Shown: positions 25,580 to 33,028 of the stretch, one piece after another
Layout of the letters: each line of letters starts with the position of its first letter
Position numbering within the stretch: position 1 is the stretch's first letter
From: a virus
Reading direction: 5' to 3' (one strand)
Length of the DNA stretch: 42,095 bases
Virus record (IMG/VR): IMGVR_UViG_3300033979_000214
Span: 1-42,095 of that record
The notes under the pieces: generated by a model
What the model saw: only the letters and a program-made list of their open reading frames with translations
Databases searched by the model: none
What the model was told of the DNA's origin: nothing
Translations under genes and position numbers: made by a program

Positions 25580-27853
25580 ATGAGTTTCAAAGAACCGAGT
25601 AAAGTCTGGAACGTGGTCAGCGCGATGCTTGAAGCAGAGCAGCCTCGATCTCGCAACCGCGCCCGCATCAACGCGACATTCAACGGCAACCCTCCCTACA
25701 GCGACGAGGAGGCGCGAGACAACCGGATCCAGACCAACGTAAACTTCCTGGAAGGCACGCGGATCATTCACGCGGCGCGCCAGCAGTTCACCAACGCGTT
25801 CCTGAAACCGCAGAATTACTTCTCGGTAGGTCTCGACATAGGCCCACGGGACAAGCGCACCCAGTGGGGCAACATCATCACGAAGCAGCTGAACCGCGTG
25901 ATGAAGCGGTCTCCGAAATACTCCACGGTCTTGGAGTCCCAGTTTGCGGCTACCGTGCTTCACGGCATCGGCCCGGTCACCTGGCTCCGTGATCGCGACT
26001 GGTGCCCATCGGCTCGCGGCACCGAGGACATCCTGGTCCCGACGAACACGTTGACCACGATGGAGAACCTGTCGCACTTCGCGATTTACACGTCTTTCAC
26101 GGCGGCCGACCTGATTCGGATGACCCGGGGCGAGAACGTGGACGAGGGCTGGAATCTGAAGCTCGTGAACCAGTTGCTGGCCAACATGATCCAGAACGAG
26201 GCGACCAGTCTCCAGGTGAACGACTGGTCCGGCCAATACTTCCCTGAGAAGATTGAGGAAGATTTCAAGGAGAACTCTGGCTACTGGGGTTCCGACGCAA
26301 CGCCGGTCTTGCGGTGCTACGATTTCTACTTTTTGGACACGACCAGCGACGACCCCTCCTGGCGCCGCCGGATCATCGTGGACCAGTACAACAGCGGCAT
26401 CGGCAATATGCAGACCGCTGGCCAGTGGCTTTTCGACGCCGGAAACCGGTGCTACGGCCGGGACATTTTTGAGTTGATGCACATCCAGTTCGCCGACGGT
26501 GCTGTCGTGCCGCCGTTCCGCTGGCACTCGGTGCGATCACTGGGCTACCTGCTTTACGCGGTCTGCCACCTTCAGAACCGCCTACGCTGCAAATTCACGG
26601 ACTCCGTGTTCGAGCAGATGCTCTGGCTCTTCCGCAACGTCGCGGACGGTGACGCTGAACGGATGGAGAAGATCGACCTGTTCAACATGGGCGTGATCCC
26701 CGAGGGCTTGTCGTGGGTTCCGCAGTCTGAGCGCCATGTCGTGGATTACACGATGCTCTCTGGGGCTATGTCCATGCACCGGCAGATTATGGCCGAGTCC
26801 AGCGCAGCCTACACGCAGGACGTGAACGACGGTTCTTCCAAGGAACTGACGGCGACCGAGGTGATGGCCCGCGTAAACAACGCCAACGCGCTCATGGGTT
26901 CGATGCTCACCCGTGCCTACACCCAGCAATCGTTTCAGTACCGGGAGATCGCTCGCCGGTTCTGCACGATTGACCATCCCGACTGCGTTCAGTTCCGCCG
27001 GAAGTGTGAAGTCGAAGGCGTCGATCCATCCGTTTGGAAAAACCTCGACAGCTGGGACATCATGCCCGAGCGCGTCATGGGTTCCGGCAACAAGATGCTG
27101 GAGATCGCGCAGGCCGACCGCCTCATGGCTATCCGGCCCCTGCTAGCACCCGATTCTCAGGCCGAGGTTGTGCACATGTACGTCGAAGCCAACACGGACG
27201 ATCCGCTTTTGGCGAACCGCCTCGCACCGGTGGACAACAAACCGGTATCCCCAGCGGTCGAGCGCGCCACGCTGGCCTGGGGAACGCTCATCGACGGTCA
27301 GCCGGTGGTCATCGCCAGCGCGATGAATCGGCCCGAGTACATCCAGACGCTTCTCCAGATGCTTGGTGGCGCCATTGGGCGTATCGAAAAGGAGCAGGGC
27401 GGTATGACGACCATGGAACGTGTGCTGGGTCTTGCGAACGTCATTCAGCACATCCAAGAGCAGATGGGGTTGATCTCCGAAGACCCCGGCCAGGAGCAGA
27501 ACATGAAGCTCTACAACGACGGAATCAGTCAGGCGTCGAACTACATCAAGGGCTACGTGCAGCGTCTCCAAGAGCAGGCTCAGGCTCAGGCCGAAGCCGG
27601 TGCAGCTGGCAACGGTATGAACCCTGAGGTGGCCGGCAAGATTCAGGCAATGCTCATCACCGCGCAGTCCAAGTCCGAGATCGCCGCTGCGAACGCCGAA
27701 CAGAAGCGCATCCAGAAGCAGGTTGCTTTCGATCAGGACCAGCAGCGCAAGAACGCCAACACGATCGCCGAGGCCCAGCGCAAGGGCGCCATGACCCGGG
27801 CGGACATTGCGGCTCTGGATTTGAAGACTCAGGCAAATATCCTCAACCAATGA
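25580..27853 (+). CDS. Portal protein
   Basis: The 757-residue protein is of T7/P22-like portal size. The N-terminus has the portal pattern of an initial helix, a DNRIQTNVNFLEGTRIIH segment and FTNAFLKPQNYF. The middle has FRWHSVRSLGYLLYAVCHLQNRL and FEQMLWLFRNVADGD. Further on are TEVMARVNNANALMGSMLTRAY and a long Gln/Ala-rich helical C-terminus (about 660-757), the barrel region. It forms the dodecamer at one capsid vertex through which DNA enters and leaves. It has one of the few clear ribosome binding sites here (GAGGT, seven bases before the ATG). The following gene starts on its ATGA stop overlap. Confidence 0.9.
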   Translation: MSFKEPSKVWNVVSAMLEAEQPRSRNRARINATFNGNPPYSDEEARDNRIQTNVNFLEGTRIIHAARQQFTNAFLKPQNYFSVGLDIGPRDKRTQWGNIITKQLNRVMKRSPKYSTVLESQFAATVLHGIGPVTWLRDRDWCPSARGTEDILVPTNTLTTMENLSHFAIYTSFTAADLIRMTRGENVDEGWNLKLVNQLLANMIQNEATSLQVNDWSGQYFPEKIEEDFKENSGYWGSDATPVLRCYDFYFLDTTSDDPSWRRRIIVDQYNSGIGNMQTAGQWLFDAGNRCYGRDIFELMHIQFADGAVVPPFRWHSVRSLGYLLYAVCHLQNRLRCKFTDSVFEQMLWLFRNVADGDAERMEKIDLFNMGVIPEGLSWVPQSERHVVDYTMLSGAMSMHRQIMAESSAAYTQDVNDGSSKELTATEVMARVNNANALMGSMLTRAYTQQSFQYREIARRFCTIDHPDCVQFRRKCEVEGVDPSVWKNLDSWDIMPERVMGSGNKMLEIAQADRLMAIRPLLAPDSQAEVVHMYVEANTDDPLLANRLAPVDNKPVSPAVERATLAWGTLIDGQPVVIASAMNRPEYIQTLLQMLGGAIGRIEKEQGGMTTMERVLGLANVIQHIQEQMGLISEDPGQEQNMKLYNDGISQASNYIKGYVQRLQEQAQAQAEAGAAGNGMNPEVAGKIQAMLITAQSKSEIAAANAEQKRIQKQVAFDQDQQRKNANTIAEAQRKGAMTRADIAALDLKTQANILNQ

Positions 27854-28113
27854 TCCAATCCCCAAAACAAGAGTTTCAGCGCGACAAAGATCGCGTGATG
27901 GAGCTTGAGCGCCTACTGGACAACGCCAACTTCCAAGCCGCGCTGTTGGCTGCCTTCAACAATCTCTGCTGGAACCTGCCAGTATCCGAAAACCCTCAAC
28001 ACGGCTGGAACGCCAACTGCCGCCGGCAGGGCGCCAAGGCGTTGATCGAGGAGCTTCATGGACTGGTGACGACGCAGAGAGATAAACCGACCGTAAAACA
28101 GAACCTTGAATGA
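27850..28113 (+). CDS. Small protein between portal and scaffold
   Basis: The 87-residue protein starts MIQSPKQEFQRDKDRVMELERLL, a charged helix, followed by FQAALLAAFNNLCWNLPVS, an NPQHGWNANCRRQGAKALIEELHG segment and a polar tail. No family is recognised. The ATG overlaps the portal stop and its own stop overlaps the scaffold start, both as ATGA, so all three are made in coupled amounts. It could be an assembly cofactor or a minor virion protein (inference from place only). Confidence 0.7.
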   Translation: MIQSPKQEFQRDKDRVMELERLLDNANFQAALLAAFNNLCWNLPVSENPQHGWNANCRRQGAKALIEELHGLVTTQRDKPTVKQNLE

Positions 28114-29357
28114 ACTTGCTGCTATCACCAGACGCGCCGACCGAGCGGGGCGCAGATTACACCGAAGCCTTCGCTGGCATCGACGCCCTCGAAGGGAATG
28201 CGCTTGAAAATCCAATGGGTTCACCGGCGCCCGCCGCTCCCGTTGCACCACAAACGCCAGCCCCGGTCGCCCCGCCAGAACCGGCGCCCGTCACCCCGGC
28301 TGCAGCTCAGAAGAACGAAGACCCCTTCGGCCTAGACAAGCTGGTCTCACCCAAAACCGAGGTTGCTGCACCTGCCAAAACACCGGATCCGGCACCTAAG
28401 AACGAGCCAGCCTCGTTGAAGCAGTTCCGCGAGCAGTACGAACTCACCAAGAAGGAGCGCGACGATCTTGCCGCCAAGATCCAAGAGCTTGAGCGCGTCA
28501 AGTCCGAGGGCACCCGCAAGGAGGTTGAGGAGGCAACGAAGTCTCTCAAGGCGGAGATGGATGCGATCCGCAAGAACGCCGAGGAACTCGACACCGAGGT
28601 CCGCTACCTGAACTACACGCGCTCGACCGAGTACAAGCAGAAGTACGAGACGCCGCTGCGTGAAGCGTGGCAGACCGCTCTGGGGGACATCCAGGGCATC
28701 CGTGTCACGGACGAAGACGGAACCGAGCGTGACGCCAGTCACCAGGACATCATGGTGCTCTTGAACGTGCCGGTGGCCAAGGCAGCTATCATCGCTCAGG
28801 AGACATTCGGCCCGGCAGCGCCCGAGATCATGGCGCACCGCCGCCGGCTCATCGAGTTGACCCAGGCACGGGACAAGTCCATCACCGAATGGAAGGAGAA
28901 GGGCGCCCAGCGCGAGGTCGAATCAAAGAAGCAGGTGGAGTCTCGCCAGTCCCGCTCGCGTGACCTGTTCGAGTCGCAGTTTGCCGACTACGAGAGGACG
29001 CACGCCCAGCTGTTCGGCCGAGAGGAAGGTGATGAAGATGGCAACAAGCTCCTGGACGAGAGCGACCGGCTGGTTCGCATCGCGCTCAAGGGCGAGGGCA
29101 TCGACGCCGACATGGGCTACGACGACAAGGTAGACCTCATCACGAAGGCTCAGGCTCAGGTTGCGCTACGGGCGCGGGCCTACGGGCGCGAGCGGCTGCG
29201 GGTAATCAAACTCCAGCAGAAGGTTGCCGAACTCGAAAAGAAGATCGGCAAGGTCCGGTCATCTGAGCCCGGTCAGGGCGAAGGCACCTCGACGGCTACC
29301 CGGGTGGCGCCGAAGAACGCGGAAGACGCGATCGACGAACTGCCGTCAGCGTACTAA
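28110..29357 (+). CDS. Scaffold-like protein
   Basis: The 415-residue protein has a Pro/Ala-rich N-terminal third (about residues 30-100) and a long charged coiled coil (about 105-175, QYELTKKERDDLAAKIQELERV). A helical middle has TRSTEYKQKYETPLREAWQ and FGPAAPEIMAHRRRLIELTQARD. The acidic/basic C-terminus ends AIDELPSAY. This composition and its position right after the portal fit an internal scaffold that shapes the prohead. The capsid gene is not next to it but on the opposite strand at 34.6-36.2 kb. Its stop overlaps the stop of a convergent gene. Confidence 0.75.
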   Translation: MNLLLSPDAPTERGADYTEAFAGIDALEGNALENPMGSPAPAAPVAPQTPAPVAPPEPAPVTPAAAQKNEDPFGLDKLVSPKTEVAAPAKTPDPAPKNEPASLKQFREQYELTKKERDDLAAKIQELERVKSEGTRKEVEEATKSLKAEMDAIRKNAEELDTEVRYLNYTRSTEYKQKYETPLREAWQTALGDIQGIRVTDEDGTERDASHQDIMVLLNVPVAKAAIIAQETFGPAAPEIMAHRRRLIELTQARDKSITEWKEKGAQREVESKKQVESRQSRSRDLFESQFADYERTHAQLFGREEGDEDGNKLLDESDRLVRIALKGEGIDADMGYDDKVDLITKAQAQVALRARAYGRERLRVIKLQQKVAELEKKIGKVRSSEPGQGEGTSTATRVAPKNAEDAIDELPSAY

Positions 29358-29503
29358 CGAGCGGCCTTACGGCCAGCAGCGGCTCGGCGTTGGAACTCTT
29401 CCGCGCCGAGCTTTTTTCTGCCGATGTGGGCCGCAAGAGCGCGAGGATCGTCAGCGCCTTGCTTTTTGAGTTTCGTGACCAGCTTGGCGTATTTGGTTTT
29501 CAT
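29354..29503 (-). CDS. Small basic protein (49 residues)
   Basis: It starts MKTKYAKLVTKLKKQGADDPRA and continues LAAHIGRKKLGAEEFQRRAAAGRKAAR, short and very basic, probably two helices. The ATG at 29503 lies four bases after the stop of the upstream basic gene. A longer reading to 29578 overlaps that gene. A nucleic-acid-binding or virion role is possible from charge alone. Its stop (TAG, 29356-29354) overlaps the scaffold stop from the other strand, and its coding sequence carries the opposite-strand terminator at 29382-29417. Confidence 0.65.
   Translation of the reverse strand: MKTKYAKLVTKLKKQGADDPRALAAHIGRKKLGAEEFQRRAAAGRKAAR
29382..29417 (+). terminator. Intrinsic terminator of the terminase-portal-scaffold unit
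   Basis: GCTCGGCG (29382-29389) pairs perfectly with CGCCGAGC (29404-29411), with a 14-base loop and six Ts directly after the stem. It starts 25 bases past the scaffold stop, and it lies within the convergent 49-residue gene. Confidence 0.75.
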
Positions 29504-29507
29504 AGAC

Positions 29508-29753
29508 TCACCAGGCGCGGCAGGACCAGTACTTGGCCGACAGCTTCGTTCCCGGAGTGTCGCAGTTAAACCGAGCATGGAATCTCTTCCGGTTCTTCGG
29601 AATGTGCTTCTTGATCGGCATCTTGGGGTCGCCGAAGCGCACCAAACTCACCTTGCCGTCTTCCTTGGCCAGCACCGCGGACTTCTTGGACGCGCCCGGG
29701 GTCGCCTTGGGCTTGTTGTAGCCCGCGAATTTCTGGCCCCGGTACGTGATCAT
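29508..29753 (-). CDS. Conserved basic phage protein, 'KRFHARFNCD...KYWSCR' type
   Basis: The 81-residue protein reads MITYRGQKFAGYNKPKATPG, then KKSAVLAKEDGKVSLVRFGD, KKHIPKNRKRFHARFNCDTPG and SAKYWSCRAW. I recognise this layout (a P-K-x-T-P-G motif, a K-x-x-VRFGD strand, then a basic RKxFxARHxC and YW-C end) from small conserved proteins in many tailed phages of aquatic bacteria. The function is not established. Two Cys near the end may bind a metal. The ATG overlaps the lipoprotein stop as ATGA. Confidence 0.75.
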   Translation of the reverse strand: MITYRGQKFAGYNKPKATPGASKKSAVLAKEDGKVSLVRFGDPKMPIKKHIPKNRKRFHARFNCDTPGTKLSAKYWSCRAW

Positions 29754-29965
29754 TTCGCCTTGGGCAGCACGTACCACCCAGCTGGAAGGTTCACCTTATC
29801 CGGGCCGGAGAGCTTTCCGTCCTTGTCGAACGCGTACACGCGAGCGCGGACAGGCTCTGCCAGCATCACCGGGTCACCGTTTGGGACCAGGATCACTTTT
29901 GTCTGGCAGCCCAGGAAGATGGGCAATGCGATCAGCCAGATCGTTCTTGAGAGTTTTGGGCGCAT
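29750..29965 (-). CDS. Small lipoprotein, outer-membrane spanin candidate
   Basis: The 71-residue protein starts MRPKLSRTIWLIALPIFLGC. It has a positively charged n-region, a hydrophobic core and a lipobox ending in Cys at residue 20, so signal peptidase II would leave a 52-residue lipoprotein. The mature part (VPNGDPVMLAEPVRARVYAFDKDG...LPAGWYVLPK) resembles small lipoproteins found in lysis cassettes of Gram-negative phages. It starts inside the preceding 56-residue gene in another frame, an arrangement typical of Rz/Rz1 spanins. Spanin function is an inference. Confidence 0.7.
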   Translation of the reverse strand: MRPKLSRTIWLIALPIFLGCQTKVILVPNGDPVMLAEPVRARVYAFDKDGKLSGPDKVNLPAGWYVLPKAK

Positions 29966-30044
29966 TTCCGTCTTGGACTGTTGGCGCAGGCGTTTCCCGG
30001 ATCCAGTCCAGGAACGCCTTTGCCAGTTGGTAGATCCAGTTCAC
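29874..30044 (-). CDS. 56-residue overlapping gene in the lysis cassette
   Basis: This short gene begins with GTG at 30044, overlapping the stop of the holin-like gene as GTGA, and ends at 29874. It shares 92 bases with the lipoprotein gene in a different frame. The product starts MNWIYQLAKAFLDWIRETPA, an amphipathic helix, and continues TPKTL-like sequence (APKTLKNDLADRIAHLPGLPD). Small proteins of this shape occur beside holin genes in other tailed phages. It could be a lysis accessory or an atypical partner of the lipoprotein. It has no clear transmembrane segment, which argues against a normal inner-membrane spanin. Confidence 0.55.
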   Translation of the reverse strand: MNWIYQLAKAFLDWIRETPAPTVQDGNAPKTLKNDLADRIAHLPGLPDKSDPGPKR

Positions 30045-30235
30045 GCAGCTGGGGTAGCGGGAGGAGTCGGAGGGGTCTTGGAGTTCTTCCAGACCGACCA
30101 GCCAACGCCGAGAAGCGTAATCACGGCGCCGGCGAGCTCATTGGCCTGGTCAACAGTCACGAGACCTTTGGCGACTAGGAAACCGCCACCGAACGAGAGT
30201 CCGTGGCGGACGATGGATTTAATTGAATCGTTCAT
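30041..30235 (-). CDS. Holin-like membrane protein
   Basis: The 64-residue protein reads MNDSIKSIVRHGLSFGGGFL, VAKGLVTVDQANELAGAVITLLGVGWSVWKNSK, with a Pro-rich tail. The I-x-R-H-G-L-x-x-x-G-G start, the central acidic turn and the hydrophobic segment ending VGWSVW-K match a small putative holin type frequent in Gram-negative phages (Pam3-gp28-like). It would form inner-membrane holes that time lysis. It is ATGA-coupled to the gene before it and GTGA-coupled to the one after. Confidence 0.75.
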   Translation of the reverse strand: MNDSIKSIVRHGLSFGGGFLVAKGLVTVDQANELAGAVITLLGVGWSVWKNSKTPPTPPATPAA

Positions 30236-30438
30236 TTCAGGGTCATCCTACCAATAAGTTGAGCCAGCACAACCAAAACCCCGAGGCCACCAAACAGCTT
30301 CCACTGAAACTGCTTGAGTCCTTCGAGGGTGGCTTTGATCCCGTGGATGTCGGAGACCATCCCTGCGTCTTTATCACCGATGATGGTTTCGAGTCTCACG
30401 ATGCGGACTTCAAGGTTGTGGAAGTTCTCCTCCGACAT
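30232..30438 (-). CDS. Coiled-coil protein with C-terminal membrane anchor, second holin candidate
   Basis: The 68-residue protein has a charged coiled coil (SEENFHNLEVRIVRLETIIGD, then a KATLEGLKQFQWKL stretch) and one hydrophobic span at about 49-65 (LFGGLGVLVVLAQLIG). This is the layout of XhlA-like or accessory holin proteins. It is ATGA-coupled to the holin-like gene downstream and overlaps the preceding gene by 29 bases. A lysis-timing or holin-modifying role is likely from position and topology. Confidence 0.65.
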   Translation of the reverse strand: MSEENFHNLEVRIVRLETIIGDKDAGMVSDIHGIKATLEGLKQFQWKLFGGLGVLVVLAQLIGRMTLK

Positions 30439-30622
30439 TGGTGGGTGGGGGTGTGGGTTGAGTGGTTGCAGGGTTCTTGTGCTCAGCGTCTTGTCGGAGC
30501 AGTTCGCTGATGATGATTACTGCCGTGCGGGCCACCTTGAAATCGCCTTGCCGCCTTGAAACTTCAAGGGCTGCGATTAGATCGTTGGCGGTGGTTTCGT
30601 CGAGTTTGAGTATGAATTCCAT
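30410..30622 (-). CDS. Small helical protein ahead of the lysis cluster
   Basis: The 70-residue protein starts MEFILKLDETTANDLIAALE and continues VSRRQGDFKVARTAVIIISEL, then a Pro/Thr-rich tail. Similar short proteins with a ...L-x-x-x-E-x-x-x-I-L-x-x-L... build are frequent in phage late operons, but I cannot name a family. The ATG at 30622 is chosen over a TTG three codons upstream. Its end overlaps the next gene by 29 bases, so translation is coupled. Function is unknown. Confidence 0.6.
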   Translation of the reverse strand: MEFILKLDETTANDLIAALEVSRRQGDFKVARTAVIIISELLRQDAEHKNPATTQPTPPPTNVGGELPQP

Positions 30623-30644
30623 GCTCGGCAAACGTGTAGCGTTG

Positions 30645-31046
30645 TCAGGCTTTTGGCAAGCTCTCGCTTGACGCGAGTTTGCTAACCATTACCGGTTGGA
30701 CGATTTTTTCCCGCGAAACCCACGGTAGCGGGAGGCTGACCGGGGTGACAGGAGGATTGATCTGCACCTCGATCTGTGCGTCCAGATTGGCGTAGGTGTT
30801 TTCCACGCCGTAGGTTCCGAGAGCCGACTGAATCCAGCCGGTGACGATCTCGGGCGTGAGGTCGTCGTACGGAATGAAGGGGGCTTCCGGGTCCAGCACA
30901 AACTGCTGAGTACCTTGATTGGTTGCGGTGTACTTGCCGTCAGTTGCGCTGACAGTGTAAAACGCCGAGACGACAACATCGGTTTTGCCCTGAAACTCCG
31001 GGTAACCGATCAGTGTGGTGGGTGTCCAAGTGTAGGTGTTTGACAT
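30645..31046 (-). CDS. Conserved phage protein with one β-rich domain
   Basis: The 133-residue product begins MSNTYTWTPTTLIGYPEFQG and continues with a β-rich segment KTDVVVSAFYTVSATDGKYTATNQGTQQF, then DLTPEIVTGWIQSALG and a Leu/Pro-rich end. The V-x-A-x-Y-x-V-x-A-x-D-G-x-Y-x-A pattern followed by T-x-E-x-V-x-x-W-I matches a small conserved domain seen in marine-type phage structural regions. The ATG at 31046 follows the YadA-like gene's stop by one base (TGA-T-ATG); longer readings to 31172 overlap it. A virion or assembly role is inferred. Confidence 0.7.
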   Translation of the reverse strand: MSNTYTWTPTTLIGYPEFQGKTDVVVSAFYTVSATDGKYTATNQGTQQFVLDPEAPFIPYDDLTPEIVTGWIQSALGTYGVENTYANLDAQIEVQINPPVTPVSLPLPWVSREKIVQPVMVSKLASSESLPKA

Positions 31047-31047
31047 A

Positions 31048-32601
31048 TCAGTTTCCGTAGACGGGGATTTTGACGAAGGAACCGTTAAGGTAGATGCGGA
31101 TGAAACCGAGTGAAGCAGCGGGGAGCGCAACTGCACCGGCAGTGGCGGTGGCGAAGTATGTGGCGGCAGCACCGTTGGTGGCGACGAATTGAGCAGCAGA
31201 ACCGATGGAAAGTTCGTTTGCTACGGTTGCGCCCGAAGTAATTGCAGATCGTCCAATGCAGATATTTGAAACCCCAGTTGTAGTGGTATTGCCAGCACTA
31301 GATCCAAGAAATGTGTTGCTATTTCCTGAAAGTAACGCAGAACCACTGTCAGCACCAATTGCTGTGTTAAATGAACCAGTAACGATACTAGCCCCCATTG
31401 CATTCGATCCAACCGCAGTATTACCACCACCAGAAGTCCCCAATGCCAGTGCATTCGATCCGATTGCCGTGACATCCGCAGCAGTGTTGGCGCGTCCTGC
31501 TTGATAACCCAGTGCAGTGCAGTTGTTACTGCTGACGACAGCCCGAAGCGAATCAAACCCGACAGCAGTATTGTTGGCACCGGAGGTGTTCAAAAGAAGT
31601 GCGCCAGCTCCGACTGCGGTCAAGTTGCTGCCGGTTGCAACAGGAGCAGCAGAAGATCCAACGACAGTGTTGTTACTTCCAGCTGAATTAGCATTTAGAG
31701 CATTACGACCTATGGCAATGTTGTCAGCTCCACTCGACAATGCCCTGAAAACATTCTGTCCAATGCCGATATTGTCAGAGCCGGTGATGCTTACAGAAGA
31801 AAAACCTGCGTTAAGCCCGATCATCACGTTTTGGCTACCAGTATGAACCCCAGCGGCAGAGGTTGACAACGCAGCATAACCGACAGCCACATTGTTTGCA
31901 CCAGTGCTGATGGCTTGTCCGGCAAATGCGCCTAATGCCACATTTTGGCTTGCGGTAGTATTAGCTAGAGCAGATAAGCCAACAGCAGTGTTGTTGTTTC
32001 CTGCCGTGTTAAGCTGTAGTGTGTTGTTGCCGACCACCACATTGCCGTTGCCGGTCATAGCGGCGCCGCTCAACGCAAGCCTTCCAACCGCAGTGTTGTT
32101 GTTTCCGGTCGTCGCACGATACAGCGCCTGAGAACCAATCGCCGTATTTCCGGTTGCACCCGTCGTCGTAGCCGCCAGCGCCGTCGTACCGACAGCGGTG
32201 CTGGTGCCGTCATTCAGAAGACCACGCCAAATATCGACGTTGACTGCAACGGTCAGTTTGTCTGTCGCTTTGTCAAAAAGCAATCCAGCATCGCCAGCCT
32301 CCACGCCAGCATCATTGAAGATCACCTGCCCATTCGCACCAACCCCACCCGGAGCCGGAGGAGCGAACATAAACTTCATCATCTGGTTGACGATGATAGA
32401 TTCGATGTCCGACTTGGGCAGAGTCATCACCTGAAAGGTTTCATTGATGAGCTGCTGATTGGTCAGGTTCGGGTTGAGCGGCGTGCCAGTGTTGGCGTTG
32501 GCAAGCGCAACAGCCATGGCAGACCGAATCGTGGTCATGTTCTGGAGGTTCAGAACACCCTGCGCGTCGGTCACAAGGGTACTAAGTGTTGGGGTAGGCA
32601 T
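31048..32601 (-). CDS. YadA-head-like repeat fibre, probably on the capsid or tail
   Basis: The 517-residue protein has a short N-terminal helical region (about 1-75), a spacer with GANGQVIFNDAGVEAGDAGL, then roughly 20 degenerate repeats (about residues 135-455) of the form N-x-A-V/I-G-x-x-A-L-x-x-N-T-x-G-x-N. Such repeats build the trimeric left-handed β-roll of YadA-type adhesin heads. A C-terminal segment (ATYFATATAGAVALPAASLG) ends the protein. It lies in the capsid operon, not with the tail genes, so a head fibre is plausible. It may bind the host surface or a matrix. Base composition of the repeat region is more AT-rich than the neighbours by eye. Confidence 0.8.
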   Translation of the reverse strand: MPTPTLSTLVTDAQGVLNLQNMTTIRSAMAVALANANTGTPLNPNLTNQQLINETFQVMTLPKSDIESIIVNQMMKFMFAPPAPGGVGANGQVIFNDAGVEAGDAGLLFDKATDKLTVAVNVDIWRGLLNDGTSTAVGTTALAATTTGATGNTAIGSQALYRATTGNNNTAVGRLALSGAAMTGNGNVVVGNNTLQLNTAGNNNTAVGLSALANTTASQNVALGAFAGQAISTGANNVAVGYAALSTSAAGVHTGSQNVMIGLNAGFSSVSITGSDNIGIGQNVFRALSSGADNIAIGRNALNANSAGSNNTVVGSSAAPVATGSNLTAVGAGALLLNTSGANNTAVGFDSLRAVVSSNNCTALGYQAGRANTAADVTAIGSNALALGTSGGGNTAVGSNAMGASIVTGSFNTAIGADSGSALLSGNSNTFLGSSAGNTTTTGVSNICIGRSAITSGATVANELSIGSAAQFVATNGAAATYFATATAGAVALPAASLGFIRIYLNGSFVKIPVYGN

Positions 32602-32622
32602 AAATCAGTGTGCAATGTTGAA

Positions 32623-33027
32623 TCAAACGAACTCAGCGAACGTGTACGATGGGTTTCCGGTGACAGGAGCGACGCTGATTGCGCCCGTGTAGCCGTCGAA
32701 AGTCAAAGATGATCCGGAAATACCAGCAGTTGCCGCGCTCTGAAGGACGTAGTGGTAATCCGTGGTAGTTGCGCCAGTGCCGAATTTTACGTGCAGGTGC
32801 TCACCTTTCTGGTTCTGGATCACAAACCGGCGGCGCGCCGGGTTGGCCGCAGAGGCGGCCGTTGCGGTTCGCAAGCCTCCGGTACTAGTCGTGGTCAGCG
32901 GCGCACCTGGCGAAGCAGCCTGAATTTGCTGGAGAAGCACCAGCATGAAACTCTCTTTCACGCCCGGCGACAGGCAGTCAAAACATCCGCTCAGGGCTGC
33001 AATTTCTTGAGAGCTGAGGGCAGGCAT
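32623..33027 (-). CDS. Head-associated protein with SGCFDCLSPGVK N-terminal module (134 residues)
   Basis: The protein starts MPALSSQEIAALSGCFDCLSPGVKESFMLVLLQQI. That block is almost the same as the N-terminus of the adjacent 395-residue protein. A Thr/Ser/Ala linker follows and a compact β domain (RRRFVIQNQKGEHLHVKFG, TTDYHYVLQSA, FDGYTGAISVAP). The shared block likely anchors both proteins to the same virion site (inference), with the two Cys four positions apart as a structural pair. I chose the ATG at 33027, one base after the upstream TGA; a TTG at 33036 is the alternative. Confidence 0.75.
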   Translation of the reverse strand: MPALSSQEIAALSGCFDCLSPGVKESFMLVLLQQIQAASPGAPLTTTSTGGLRTATAASAANPARRRFVIQNQKGEHLHVKFGTGATTTDYHYVLQSAATAGISGSSLTFDGYTGAISVAPVTGNPSYTFAEFV

Positions 33028-33028
33028 A

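Noticed and set aside
25505-26527. Minus-strand frame of 340 codons opposite the portal
   Set aside because: The portal frame shows clear family patterns; the antisense reading does not.
31200-32230. Regularly spaced repeats resembling a CRISPR array
   Set aside because: The repeats are degenerate, in frame, and encode the YadA-like β-roll repeats of an open gene.
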